DNA of 64,000 nt, from contig JADLGE010000009.1 of NCBI GenBank assembly GCA_020849475.1, positions 124,001 to 188,000 of the forward strand. Reading direction: 5' to 3'. Below the pieces are notes generated by a model. The model saw only the letters and a list, made by a program, of their open reading frames with translations, ran no database searches and was not told the origin of the DNA. The number at the start of each line of letters is the position of its first letter. Within the stretch, counting starts at the first letter, position 1. This document shows, piece by piece, positions 19,340 through 28,099 of the stretch. This DNA is from Gammaproteobacteria bacterium. GTDB lineage: Bacteria; Pseudomonadota; Gammaproteobacteria; Ga0077536. A program made the position numbers and the translations under genes.

Positions 19340-19756
19340 ATGAGTCTGTTGAGTGAATTCAAGGATTTTGCCGTCAAGGGCAATGTGGTGGACATGGCGG
19401 TCGGCATCATCGTCGGCGGTGCTTTCGGCAAGATAGTGTCATCGTTCGTGGCCGACGTGGTGATGCCGCCACTGGGCATGCTGATGGGCGGCGTCAACTT
19501 CACCGATCTCGCGGTGGTGCTGAAAGATGCCCAGGGCGAGACGGCCGCGGTCGCGATCAAATACGGCGCGTTTCTGCAGACCGTGTTTGATTTCCTGATC
19601 GTGGCGTTCGCCATCTTCATGGCAGTCAAGGCCATGAACACCATGAAGCGTCTGCGGGAGAGCGAAGAAGCCGCGGCGCCACCGCCCGCGCCGCCCGAGC
19701 CATCAGCGGAACAGAAGCTGCTGACGGAAATTCGCGACCTCCTGGCCAGGCGCTGA
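19340..19756 (+). CDS. mscL: large-conductance mechanosensitive channel MscL
   Basis: [54 protein letters not shown]. Confidence 0.97.
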   Translation: MSLLSEFKDFAVKGNVVDMAVGIIVGGAFGKIVSSFVADVVMPPLGMLMGGVNFTDLAVVLKDAQGETAAVAIKYGAFLQTVFDFLIVAFAIFMAVKAMNTMKRLRESEEAAAPPPAPPEPSAEQKLLTEIRDLLARR

Positions 19757-19847
19757 GCGTCGCGCGACGGCCACCACTGACAGGTGGCGGCCGTCGCTCC
19801 TGTCTCGTGCTGCTCTTGCCAGAGCGGCAGCCAAGCGGCGACATTGC

Positions 19848-21017
19848 ATGGCAGCCAACTCTGGAGTGCCGCCCATGCATGGCGAACCGTTCCGTGTTGA
19901 TGTAGACGAAGCCACCTTGGCCGACCTCCGTGGGCGCCTCGCGCGTGCACGCTTTCCGAGTCAGGTCAGGAACGCCGGCTGGGCCTATGGCGCCAATGTC
20001 GGCTATCTGCGCGAACTGGTTGAATACTGGCTCGATGCCTATGACTGGCGTGCGCAGGAAGCAGCGCTCAATCGCTTCCCGCATTTCCTCGCCGATGTCG
20101 ACGGCCGCAAGCTCCATTACATCCACGCACGCGCCGCGCGCGACGGCGCCCTGACCCTGGTCCTGAGTCACGGCTGGCCGGGCTCGGTGTTCGAATTTCA
20201 CAAGGTCATCGAGCCGCTCACCCATCCCGAAAATTTCGGCGGTGACGCGGCCGATGCGTTTCACGTCATCTGTCCTTCCCTGACCGGCTATGGCTGGTCG
20301 GAGCCATGGCTGGAAGAGGGCTGCGACATACGCATGGTCGCCGAGCGCCAGGTCAAGCTCATGAAGGGCCTGGGCATTGAACGCTATGGCGTGCAGGGCG
20401 GCGACTGGGGCGGACTGGTCAGTCCCTACATGGCGGTCATCGCGCCCGAGCAGGTGGTGGGCGTGCATCTGAACATGTGTTCCACCGCGTCCACCGACGA
20501 CGCCGAGGAGGCGCGTGCCCAGGGCGTGCTGCCGGGCCGCACCTGCATCAGCCGCGAGTATTACTACGAACATCGTGGCTATGCCGTCATTCAAAGCCTG
20601 AAGCCCGATCAACTGGCATTCGCCTTGAACGATTCGCCGCTCGGTCTTGCCGCCTGGATAGTGCAGAGCTTCTATGCCTGGGGCGACATCAACGGCGACA
20701 TCGAGAGCCGCTTCAGCAAGGACGAACTCATCACCAACATCATGATCTACTGGCTCACCGAGTCGATGCCTTCGGCGATTCGCCTGTATCGGGAATCGAT
20801 GCAGACGCGACGCTTCGGCCCGCCGGACACCTATATCGCCGCGCCCACCGGCGTCGCGCTGTTCAAGGACATCCCGCGACCGAAGCGCGCCTGGGCGGAG
20901 CGTCAGTACAACATCACGCGCTGGACCGAGATGCCCTCGGGCGGCCATTTCGCCGCGCTCGAAGAGCCCATGCTGCTGGTCGAGGATGTGCGTGCGTTTT
21001 TCCGTACGCTCAAGTAG
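19848..21017 (+). CDS. epoxide hydrolase family alpha/beta hydrolase
   Basis: FRVDVDEATLADLRGRLARARFP N-terminal epoxide hydrolase segment; LVLSHGWPGSVFEF; VQGGDWGGLVSPYMA nucleophile. Confidence 0.92.
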   Translation: MAANSGVPPMHGEPFRVDVDEATLADLRGRLARARFPSQVRNAGWAYGANVGYLRELVEYWLDAYDWRAQEAALNRFPHFLADVDGRKLHYIHARAARDGALTLVLSHGWPGSVFEFHKVIEPLTHPENFGGDAADAFHVICPSLTGYGWSEPWLEEGCDIRMVAERQVKLMKGLGIERYGVQGGDWGGLVSPYMAVIAPEQVVGVHLNMCSTASTDDAEEARAQGVLPGRTCISREYYYEHRGYAVIQSLKPDQLAFALNDSPLGLAAWIVQSFYAWGDINGDIESRFSKDELITNIMIYWLTESMPSAIRLYRESMQTRRFGPPDTYIAAPTGVALFKDIPRPKRAWAERQYNITRWTEMPSGGHFAALEEPMLLVEDVRAFFRTLK

Positions 21018-21083
21018 GGCGGCAGGCAGCGGTCAACCTGCTAGCATTCGCAACAGCATCCGCACTGACAGGGGAGAATTACG

Positions 21084-21740
21084 ATGAGCACTTTCTACGG
21101 CGAGCACAATCGCGCGCTTCAGGACAAGTTCGAGACCCGCAAGATGGCCGACCTCATGGAGCAGGCCATCTTCAAAACCGCGCTCGATGAAATGGACAAG
21201 CAATTCGTCGCCAGCCGCGACATGTTCTTTCTGTCGACCATCGACAACCAGGGTCGTCCGACGGTGTCCTATAAAGGCGGCGACCCGGGCTTCGTCAAGA
21301 TAGTCGACGACCAGACCATCGCTTTCCCGAGTTACGACGGCAACGGCATGTATTACTCGATGGGCAATCTGGTGGGTAATCCCGAAGTCGGCATTCTTTT
21401 CATCGATTTCGAAACCCCCAACCGCATGCGCCTGCAGGGCCGCGCTTCGGTCATGCCCAACGACCCGCTGCTCGCCGAATACAAGGAAGCGGATCTGGTG
21501 GTGCGCGTCGCCATTACCCAGACCTGGGTCAACTGCCCGCGCTACATTCATCGCTACCAGAAGCTCAACCAGTCACGCTATGTGCCGCGTGCCGATACCG
21601 ACACGCCGTTCTGCGTGTGGAAGCGCATCGAAGGCTTTCACGAAGTGTTGCGTCCGGAGGATCTCGGCCGTCCCGCCACCGAGGGCGGTTTGCTCAGCAT
21701 TGAGCAATACATGGAGAAGGTCGCCAAGGGCGAAGCCTGA
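21084..21740 (+). CDS. pyridoxamine 5'-phosphate oxidase family (FMN-binding split barrel) protein
   Basis: FFLSTIDNQGRPTVSYKGGDPGFVKIVDDQTIAFPSYDGNGMYYSMGNLVGNPEVGILFIDF. Confidence 0.85.
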   Translation: MSTFYGEHNRALQDKFETRKMADLMEQAIFKTALDEMDKQFVASRDMFFLSTIDNQGRPTVSYKGGDPGFVKIVDDQTIAFPSYDGNGMYYSMGNLVGNPEVGILFIDFETPNRMRLQGRASVMPNDPLLAEYKEADLVVRVAITQTWVNCPRYIHRYQKLNQSRYVPRADTDTPFCVWKRIEGFHEVLRPEDLGRPATEGGLLSIEQYMEKVAKGEA

Positions 21741-21875
21741 TTGCGCTCCGCGACGCCGGCTGGCGCTGGCGTCGCGGCCACTCGCCGCACCGTCGAGGTG
21801 CTAAACCGCTCAACTCGCCAGCATCTCCTGCCGCTATCCCGGGATAGACCACAAGCAGTGGGCAGCGGAGGGCGA

Positions 21876-22463
21876 GTGCAGGAACAATTTTTCGTCAATA
21901 CAGCCGCCTGTGTCGGCGCGCTGTGCCGGGTGCAGCAGACGGCCGTGGAGCTGTCGTTGGCCGCCAAGAACGCCAAGGCCATCGCCTACCGGGCCGGCAC
22001 CAAGGCGGTTGGCTTCAAACCGCTGACCGACTTCATCGATGAAATGGGACGCGACACCTCGCGCCTCGTCACTGAGATCAACGCCACTGCCCTGCGCATC
22101 GCGCGACGCGCGGTTGACGATGTGCGCCTGCAGGAAGCCAGCGCGCGATTCGGTCGCGCTCAAGACGCGCTGGCCGGCGGCAACCATTACCTGCATGGCG
22201 TGCAAGGGAAATTGCATGACGAACTGGCGACCAACCGCCAGGAGATCGCGCGCGGCCTGCGCCGTCTGCTGGACTTGTTGAGCGAGATCAGCCATCGCAT
22301 GCGGGCCGCGGCAGTGATCTCGACCCGCGCGCGCGTCGAGGCGACGCAGGCGGGCGATTACGAGAAAGGCCTGCAACTGGTCGCCGACACGGTGGAACGT
22401 TCAGCGGCCACCATTCGATCCATTATTTCGCGCTGTGACCGCCAACTGCGCGACGCGGCCTGA
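21876..22463 (+). CDS. soluble methyl-accepting-chemotaxis-protein-like helical signalling protein (no TM, no sensor domain)
   Basis: VISTRARVEATQAGDYEKGLQLVADTVERSAATI resembles the MCP tip signature (LALNAAIEAARAGExGxGFAVVADEVRxLA). Start taken as GTG at 21876; the open frame reaches 21741. Confidence 0.62.
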   Translation: MQEQFFVNTAACVGALCRVQQTAVELSLAAKNAKAIAYRAGTKAVGFKPLTDFIDEMGRDTSRLVTEINATALRIARRAVDDVRLQEASARFGRAQDALAGGNHYLHGVQGKLHDELATNRQEIARGLRRLLDLLSEISHRMRAAAVISTRARVEATQAGDYEKGLQLVADTVERSAATIRSIISRCDRQLRDAA

Positions 22464-22477
22464 GACGAGGTTTCCCG

Positions 22478-23233
22478 ATGCGCAGCACATCCCTGTATTC
22501 GAACAAGCACCAGTGGGTGGTGTTTGGTCGTGACCCGGCCAAGGTCGCCGACATCATCGACACCAACCAGTACCTGATTGTCGACGGCAAGCGTTCGCTG
22601 CTGCTCGATCCGGGCGGCATCGAAAACTTCTCGGCGATGTTGTCGGCGGTGGCGGGCTTCTGCGATATTGAGCAGATTACCGACATCTTCGCCTCGCACC
22701 AGGACCCGGACATCATTTCGTCTTTGGGCTTGTGGGATCGCGCCGTGCCCCACGCGCGCCTGCACGCGCCCTGGCTGTGGGAAGGGTTCCTGAAACACTT
22801 CGGCTGTCACAGCATCGAGTACGTGTCGATTCCCGACGAAGGCGGCAACCTCATGCTCGAGAGCGTGAACCTGGAGTTCGTGCCGGCTCACTACCTGCAC
22901 TCCTCGGGCAACTTCCATGTTTACGACAGCCGCGCCCGCATCCTTTTCAGCGGTGATGTCGGCGCCGCGCTGGAAGCACCGGAAGCACCGATGTTCGTCG
23001 ATGACTTCGCCTCCCACGTCGGCAAGATGACCATGTTCCATCAGCGCTGGATGCCGTCCAACGCGGCCAAGAATGACTGGGTCAAACGCGCGCGGCGTCT
23101 CGACATCGACATCCTTGCGCCCCAGCACGGTCGCCTGTTCCGTGGCGATGACGTGAAGCGCTTTCTCGACTGGTTCGAGGCGCTGGACGTCGGTATCGCG
23201 GTCGGCGGCGACAAGCTCGCGGAAGTGGCCTGA
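22478..23233 (+). CDS. MBL-fold protein resembling the oxygen-binding diiron protein (ODP) / flavodiiron core
   Basis: LIVDGKRSLLLDPGGIENF; IFASHQDPDIIS (HxE/DxD ligand set); VPAHYLHSSGNFHVYDSRARILFSGDVG; ILAPQHGRLFRGDD. Confidence 0.8.
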   Translation: MRSTSLYSNKHQWVVFGRDPAKVADIIDTNQYLIVDGKRSLLLDPGGIENFSAMLSAVAGFCDIEQITDIFASHQDPDIISSLGLWDRAVPHARLHAPWLWEGFLKHFGCHSIEYVSIPDEGGNLMLESVNLEFVPAHYLHSSGNFHVYDSRARILFSGDVGAALEAPEAPMFVDDFASHVGKMTMFHQRWMPSNAAKNDWVKRARRLDIDILAPQHGRLFRGDDVKRFLDWFEALDVGIAVGGDKLAEVA

Positions 23234-23248
23234 GGTCCGCGCTTGCGC

Positions 23249-24388
23249 TCAGGCGCCGAGGGCGGCGCTCACACTGCGGTGAAAATGGATGAGCCCCGGC
23301 TCATTGCGCCCGAACAGGATGCTGTCCTGCGCGCCGCTGTGAAAGCCACGCTGGATGCCTTCGCCGACCGGGAAGTCCTCGTTCTCGACCACGTGCACCA
23401 CCAGATCCATGTTCTTGTTCCAATGGCGGCGCGCGGCTTCGCTGTGCGCGGGCTCGGGGGTGTATAGCGACAGCAAGGTAATGGATTCGTCGGGCGTCGC
23501 GCCGGGATGAATCTGCCATAGCTCGATGTGGTCGAGCTGCCACACCAGCACCGTGTTCGGGAACAGCACATAGATGCTGACGATGTGCGGCATGAGGTTC
23601 CAGCGTGGCGCCTGTTCGCCGCGAATTTCTTCGATGCTCTTGCGCGGACTCACCAGGCGGAAATGCGGACCCCAATGGTCGAACGCGCCGAGGTTGTCGT
23701 AGAAGATTGAACAGATCGAATCGCGATGCAGCACGCAGAAGTGATAGGACTCGAGGAAAGTATCCAGCAGCAGCTTCCAGTTCATGCGCCGCGTCAGCGT
23801 GCGCGTCTCATAGTGATGAAAGCCGGCGAGCTTGAAGCTGGCGAGTTCGGCATTGAGCGCGCCGAGGTGGGTGTCGAGATCGAGTGAGTCCTGTGCGCGC
23901 GGCATGACCCAGATGAGACCGTCACGCTCCGCGGTGGCGAGCGGCGTCAGGCCCAGGCTCTCGTGTGGTGCGCCATCGAAAGCGCCATCGGCGGGCCGCA
24001 CCTTGAGCTTGCCATTCATGTCGTAGGACCACGCGTGGTAGGGGCAGACCAGTGCGCGTGCCTTGCCGCATTGCTCGGCAACCCGTGCGCCGCGATGGCG
24101 ACACACGTTGAGGAACGCCTGCACGCGACCTTGCTCATTGCGCGTCAGCAACAAGGGCAGGCCGCTGACATCATGGGTTTGAAAACTGCCGGGCTGCGCA
24201 AGCAGGCCGCTCATGCCGACGCACATCGGCAGGGCGCGAAACAAACGCTGCTGTTCGCGCGCGGCGGTCGCGTGACTGACGTATTCATCCACCGGCTGCA
24301 GATAGAGGTCCGGCGCCATGGCGGTGCTGCGTGTGTCGATGTAGTCGAGCAGTTGGCGACCGAGAGCAATCTGAGCGTCTTGCAGCAT
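23249..24388 (-). CDS. Rieske-type aromatic ring-hydroxylating dioxygenase alpha subunit
   Basis: Rieske ligands CRHRGARV...CPYHAWSYD; mononuclear iron motif around LLDTFLESYHFCVLHRDS. Confidence 0.92.
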   Translation of the reverse strand: MLQDAQIALGRQLLDYIDTRSTAMAPDLYLQPVDEYVSHATAAREQQRLFRALPMCVGMSGLLAQPGSFQTHDVSGLPLLLTRNEQGRVQAFLNVCRHRGARVAEQCGKARALVCPYHAWSYDMNGKLKVRPADGAFDGAPHESLGLTPLATAERDGLIWVMPRAQDSLDLDTHLGALNAELASFKLAGFHHYETRTLTRRMNWKLLLDTFLESYHFCVLHRDSICSIFYDNLGAFDHWGPHFRLVSPRKSIEEIRGEQAPRWNLMPHIVSIYVLFPNTVLVWQLDHIELWQIHPGATPDESITLLSLYTPEPAHSEAARRHWNKNMDLVVHVVENEDFPVGEGIQRGFHSGAQDSILFGRNEPGLIHFHRSVSAALGA

Positions 24389-24470
24389 CTTCGAAACCCG
24401 TGCGTTGCGTGGCCCGAGTATAGCCCGCGACCTGCATGGCACCGATGCGTCTATGCGCTGACGGCGAGGC

Positions 24471-24497
24471 AAAAAAAAGCCCGGCGCGAAGCCGGGC
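24471..24497 (-). terminator. rho-independent terminator reading on the minus strand
   Basis: Minus strand GCCCGGC-ttcgc-GCCGGGC followed by 8 T; it lies upstream of the Rieske gene start, so it is not that gene's 3' terminator. Confidence 0.8.
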
Positions 24498-24630
24498 TTT
24501 CGTTCCGACGGGTGTTGCGTTGGGACCGTCGTGGCGGATCTCTCGCCGGGTCTCGCGACCCGGGTCAATGCTGCCTGGGTGAAGATTAGATCACTTGGCC
24601 GCTGAATGCTCCCCCGAAAATGGGGGGCTA
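24471..24630 (-). ncRNA. candidate structured small RNA or attenuating leader
   Basis: AT-rich tract (about 24635-24700) then, on the minus strand, hairpins CCCCC-attttc-GGGGG and CCGGGTC-GCGA-GACCCGG, ending in the intrinsic terminator; no convincing ORF. Confidence 0.4.
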
Positions 24631-24909
24631 AGGCTTTGTATTATTTATATAAATTCTAGAATATAAAAATAACCCAATGATCTTTATAAATTAAATCCCG
24701 CGCTACTCGAAAAAGCATGAATTGATTTTTTTCAAGGCCGGCATATTTCACGGGTGGTCCCAAGGCCGACCACGAGGGCCGAGCGCGGCCCGGTGGCAGC
24801 CGAGCATACATTCTCTGCCGCGCCCACGTCTTGCGGCCCGCTTTGCCAGAACGCCGTCGGCGCGCTCGGTATATGTACAATGCGGTCAGGTCTCGGGGGG
24901 AGTTCGAGC

Positions 24910-25743
24910 ATGTCGGCGACGTTTTGGCGAGGGCTGTGCCTCGCCCTGCTGGTGATGAGTGCGTGGGGGTCGTGCGCGGCCGCTGAAGAGTCGGAAGTCG
25001 ATGTCTGGGCCACGCTGCTGCGGCCCCAGCATTTCGGCGACCGGGAGATCAGCGAGGGCAAGGATCTGGTCGAACTGCGGCTGCCGGCGCGGGCCGAGGA
25101 CGCCGGCGTGGTGCCAATAAGCATCAACGCCAAGATTCCCCAGACCGCCGAGCGCTACATCCGCACCCTCTACATCTTCATTGATCGCAATCCGCGCCCA
25201 TTGGCCGGCAAGTTCGAGCTGACGCCGGCCATGGGCAAGGCCGACATGGCCATGCGCCTGCGCATCAACCAGTTCACCGACGTACGCGTGGTGGCCGAAA
25301 CCAGCGACGGCCACCTGTACATGGACAAGGGCTACACCCGCGCCAGCGGCGGTTGCTCGGCGCCGCCGCCGTTCCTGGAACTGAAAGAAGCCCGTGAGCA
25401 TATCGGTGAGATGAAGTTTCACGCCCAGAGCAGCGAGCAGGACGGCGACGTGGCTCTCGGCCAACTGCTGATCAGCCATCCGAATATCACCGGCATGCAA
25501 CTCGACCAGCGCACGCGCGCCTACCTGCCGGCGGAATACGTGACCAAGGTGACGTTGAAGTTCAACGGCGAACACATTCTGAGCGCCGAGACCGACATCT
25601 CCATCAGCGAAGACCCGAGCTTCCGTTTCTTCTTCAAGCCCAAGAGCGGCGGCACCATGGTGGCCGAAATGACGGACTCCAAGGGGCGTCAGTTCAGTCA
25701 CAGCTTCGAGGTCGCGGGCGCAGCGGACACCGTCGCCCGCTGA
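24910..25743 (+). CDS. SoxYZ-like fused carrier protein (quinoprotein dehydrogenase-associated type)
   Basis: Signal peptide, SoxY-like N-half ending KGYTRASGGCSAPPP, SoxZ-like C-half (GQLLISHPNITGMQLDQRTRAYLPAEYVTKVTLKFNGEHIL). Confidence 0.82.
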   Translation: MSATFWRGLCLALLVMSAWGSCAAAEESEVDVWATLLRPQHFGDREISEGKDLVELRLPARAEDAGVVPISINAKIPQTAERYIRTLYIFIDRNPRPLAGKFELTPAMGKADMAMRLRINQFTDVRVVAETSDGHLYMDKGYTRASGGCSAPPPFLELKEAREHIGEMKFHAQSSEQDGDVALGQLLISHPNITGMQLDQRTRAYLPAEYVTKVTLKFNGEHILSAETDISISEDPSFRFFFKPKSGGTMVAEMTDSKGRQFSHSFEVAGAADTVAR

Positions 25744-25758
25744 GCCCGGTCTGCCGTC

Positions 25759-26370
25759 GTGGCGCGCGCCGCCGCACCCATGGAGGCATCGCATGCGCCC
25801 GCCTTGCGGGCTTGGTGGCGGCGCCCGGCACCTTACGCCGCGTTGTTGCTGTTCGCCGCTGACGCCTTGGTGCTTGAACAGGGTTTGCTGGCCGCGTTCC
25901 TGCTCATGACGGTGTGCGGCTGGTTGCTGCCGAAGGCTCTGTTGCTCAACAAGGTGCACCGCGACGCCGGGCCGACGGTGCGCCTGGCTCTGCTGTTCAG
26001 TGTCACCGCGGTTGCGATCATGGCGACCATCCATATCAACAATCATGTGGCGCGACTGCGCGCCGAGCGGCTCATTGCGGCCATCGACCTCTACCATGCC
26101 AGCCAAGGCCGTTATCCATTGGCGCTGGAGGCGCTGGTGCCGCGCTACATCGCCGCCATTCCGCGTGCCAAGTACACGCTGGCGTTCAACCAGTTCCTCT
26201 ATCACCAGCACCTGTCCGCGGCGCGCCTGGGCTATGTCGAAGTACCGCCCGTGCTGCGTCCGTGTTTCGATTTCGGGCAACGGCGCTGGCACGAGACGAG
26301 CACGATTTCAGGACAGCATTCAACATGCGACCGCGCGTTGGTGGTCGTTCAGCAGGAGACGATGCAATGA
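25759..26370 (+). CDS. hypothetical membrane protein with pseudopilin-like C-terminal segment
   Basis: Two to three TMs then RLRAERLIAAIDLYHASQGRYPLALEALVPRYIAAIPRA, reminiscent of GspG-like helices; ATGA overlap with the next gene. Confidence 0.6.
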   Translation: MARAAAPMEASHAPALRAWWRRPAPYAALLLFAADALVLEQGLLAAFLLMTVCGWLLPKALLLNKVHRDAGPTVRLALLFSVTAVAIMATIHINNHVARLRAERLIAAIDLYHASQGRYPLALEALVPRYIAAIPRAKYTLAFNQFLYHQHLSAARLGYVEVPPVLRPCFDFGQRRWHETSTISGQHSTCDRALVVVQQETMQ

Positions 26371-27164
26371 GCGTGAGAGTCGAAAAGAATGGGGCGGTGA
26401 CGACCGTCATCCATAGCCGTGCCGAGGCCCGCAATGCCATGGACCCCGCCAGCGCCGACGCGCTGACCGCCGCGTTTCTGGCCTTCGACGCCGACCCGCA
26501 AGCGAGCGTCGCGGTGTTCTGGGGTGAAGGTGGCGCCTTCTGCGCCGGCTGGGATCTGAAAGAGGCCAGCAATCTCGTTGGCCGTGTCGACCCGCTGGCC
26601 GAATTCGATTTCGGCGACGACGACGCGGCCGTACCGCGCGGCCCCATGGGCCCGAGCCGTCTTGCGCTATCCAAGCCGGTGATTGCGGCGGTCGCCGGCC
26701 CGGCGGTGGCCGGCGGTTTTGAACTGGCCCTGTGGTGCGATCTGCGGGTGATGGAAGAGAGCGCCTATTTCGGTGTGTATTGCCGACGCTGGGGTGTGCC
26801 GCTGATCGATGGCGGCACCGTGCGTCTGCCGCGCCTGGTCGGTGAAGGCCGCGCGCTCGACATCATCCTCACCGGACGCAAGGTCACGGCCGAGGAAGCG
26901 CTGCGCATCGGCGCCTGCGAACGGGTGGTGCCCGACGGCAGCGCGCGCCAGGCGGCCGAGGCGCTGGCTGTCGAGATTGCACGCTTCCCGCAACGCTGTG
27001 TGCGCGCTGACCGGCAATCAGTCTATTTGCAGCAGGGCTTGTCCGAAGCCGAAGGGCTGCGTAGCGAATGGTGGAACAGCAAGGAGGTGTTGAAAGCCGA
27101 AGGCATCGCCGGCGCCACGCGCTTCAGTGGCGGCCAGGGCCGCCACGGCAGTTTCGAGCGGTAG
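26367..27164 (+). CDS. enoyl-CoA hydratase/isomerase family protein
   Basis: GEGGAFCAGWDLKEAS, VAGPAVAGGFELALWCDLRVME. Confidence 0.9.
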   Translation: MSVRVEKNGAVTTVIHSRAEARNAMDPASADALTAAFLAFDADPQASVAVFWGEGGAFCAGWDLKEASNLVGRVDPLAEFDFGDDDAAVPRGPMGPSRLALSKPVIAAVAGPAVAGGFELALWCDLRVMEESAYFGVYCRRWGVPLIDGGTVRLPRLVGEGRALDIILTGRKVTAEEALRIGACERVVPDGSARQAAEALAVEIARFPQRCVRADRQSVYLQQGLSEAEGLRSEWWNSKEVLKAEGIAGATRFSGGQGRHGSFER

Positions 27165-27228
27165 GCGCGATTTCAATCGCACATTCATGGGTGGCGCAGG
27201 CGCATTGCCTCGCCATTGAATGTGCGAA
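27161..27228. repeat. composite family A palindrome pair (GTAGGCGCGAT-TTCA-ATCGCACATTCATGG ... CCATTGAATGTGCGAATGG)
   Basis: Direct reading; the second element is an imperfect inverted copy of the first's right side. Confidence 0.7.
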
Positions 27229-27248
27229 TGGCCGCAGCTGCCAGAACC

Positions 27249-27896
27249 CTAGTAAAGCCCCGTGCGGTAATTCTCTTCAATCAATTCGTCGACCTGGGTG
27301 ACCACCTCGGCGGCCGGCGGCGCATTGGGCGCGGCGGTCTGTTCCAGAATCATCTTGCCCAGCGATGGCAACGCCTTGCGGTCCTGACGGCTTGCCTGCT
27401 CCCACAGCTTCGAGCGCTTCACGGCCTTGGCGCAATGCAGGTAGGCCTCGTCGACCGCCACGCGGATGCCGACCCGCGGCGTCTTGCCATTGACCACCGC
27501 CGCGCCCAGCAGCGCGTCGTCTATGACGATATGGGCGCGGCCATTGACGCGCAGCAGATCCTCGAAGCCCGGCACCATGAACAACAGGCCGACGTTGGGG
27601 TTCTCGATGATGTTGCGCATGGTGTCGAGGCGGTTGTTGCCGGGCCGGTCTGGAATGAACAGGGTGTTGTCGTCCAGCACCTGCACGAAGCCCGGCGCGT
27701 CGCCGCGCGGTGAGACGTCGGCGCGACCGTCGGCCGAGGCCGTGCCGATGGATACAAACGGCGAGAGTGCGATGAATGTGCGGCAGTGGCGGTCGAGATG
27801 GGGGATGGCCTTGCGCACCGCCAATTCCAGCGGCGTGCCGATAAAGGCCTGCAATTGTTCTGTGCTGGTGAAAACCGTGGGATCGGAGGCGGACAT
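27249..27896 (-). CDS. pyridoxamine 5'-phosphate oxidase family FMN-dependent protein
   Basis: [64 protein letters not shown]. Confidence 0.88.
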   Translation of the reverse strand: MSASDPTVFTSTEQLQAFIGTPLELAVRKAIPHLDRHCRTFIALSPFVSIGTASADGRADVSPRGDAPGFVQVLDDNTLFIPDRPGNNRLDTMRNIIENPNVGLLFMVPGFEDLLRVNGRAHIVIDDALLGAAVVNGKTPRVGIRVAVDEAYLHCAKAVKRSKLWEQASRQDRKALPSLGKMILEQTAAPNAPPAAEVVTQVDELIEENYRTGLY

Positions 27897-28099
27897 GCAG
27901 GCGTTCCTCGGGATGTAAAGTAGTGTCGCGCGAATATAACGCAGTGCCGCGCGCGGTCGCGAGTCGGAGCGCATTGCGGTTTCATCCCTATTGCAGCGCA
28001 CTATCGAAACCGACCATATTACTCAGTACGACGGCGTGCGGCCGCGCGGGCCTGTCCCTGCCTGCGGCACCGCCCTTGCCCAATCAGAGGAGAGTGCAG

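Noticed and set aside
19765-19797. Hairpin GCGACGGCCACC...GGTGGCGGCCGTCGC after mscL
   Set aside because: Plausible 3' stem-loop but no U-tract; not called as an intrinsic terminator.
19626-20948. 440-aa minus-strand ORF antisense to mscL and the epoxide hydrolase
   Set aside because: Sense genes have clear family motifs; this is a GC-driven open frame.
24886-26292. 468-aa minus-strand ORF antisense to the SoxYZ-like and pseudopilin-like genes
   Set aside because: High-GC shadow ORF; the sense strand encodes a signal peptide and known domain patterns.
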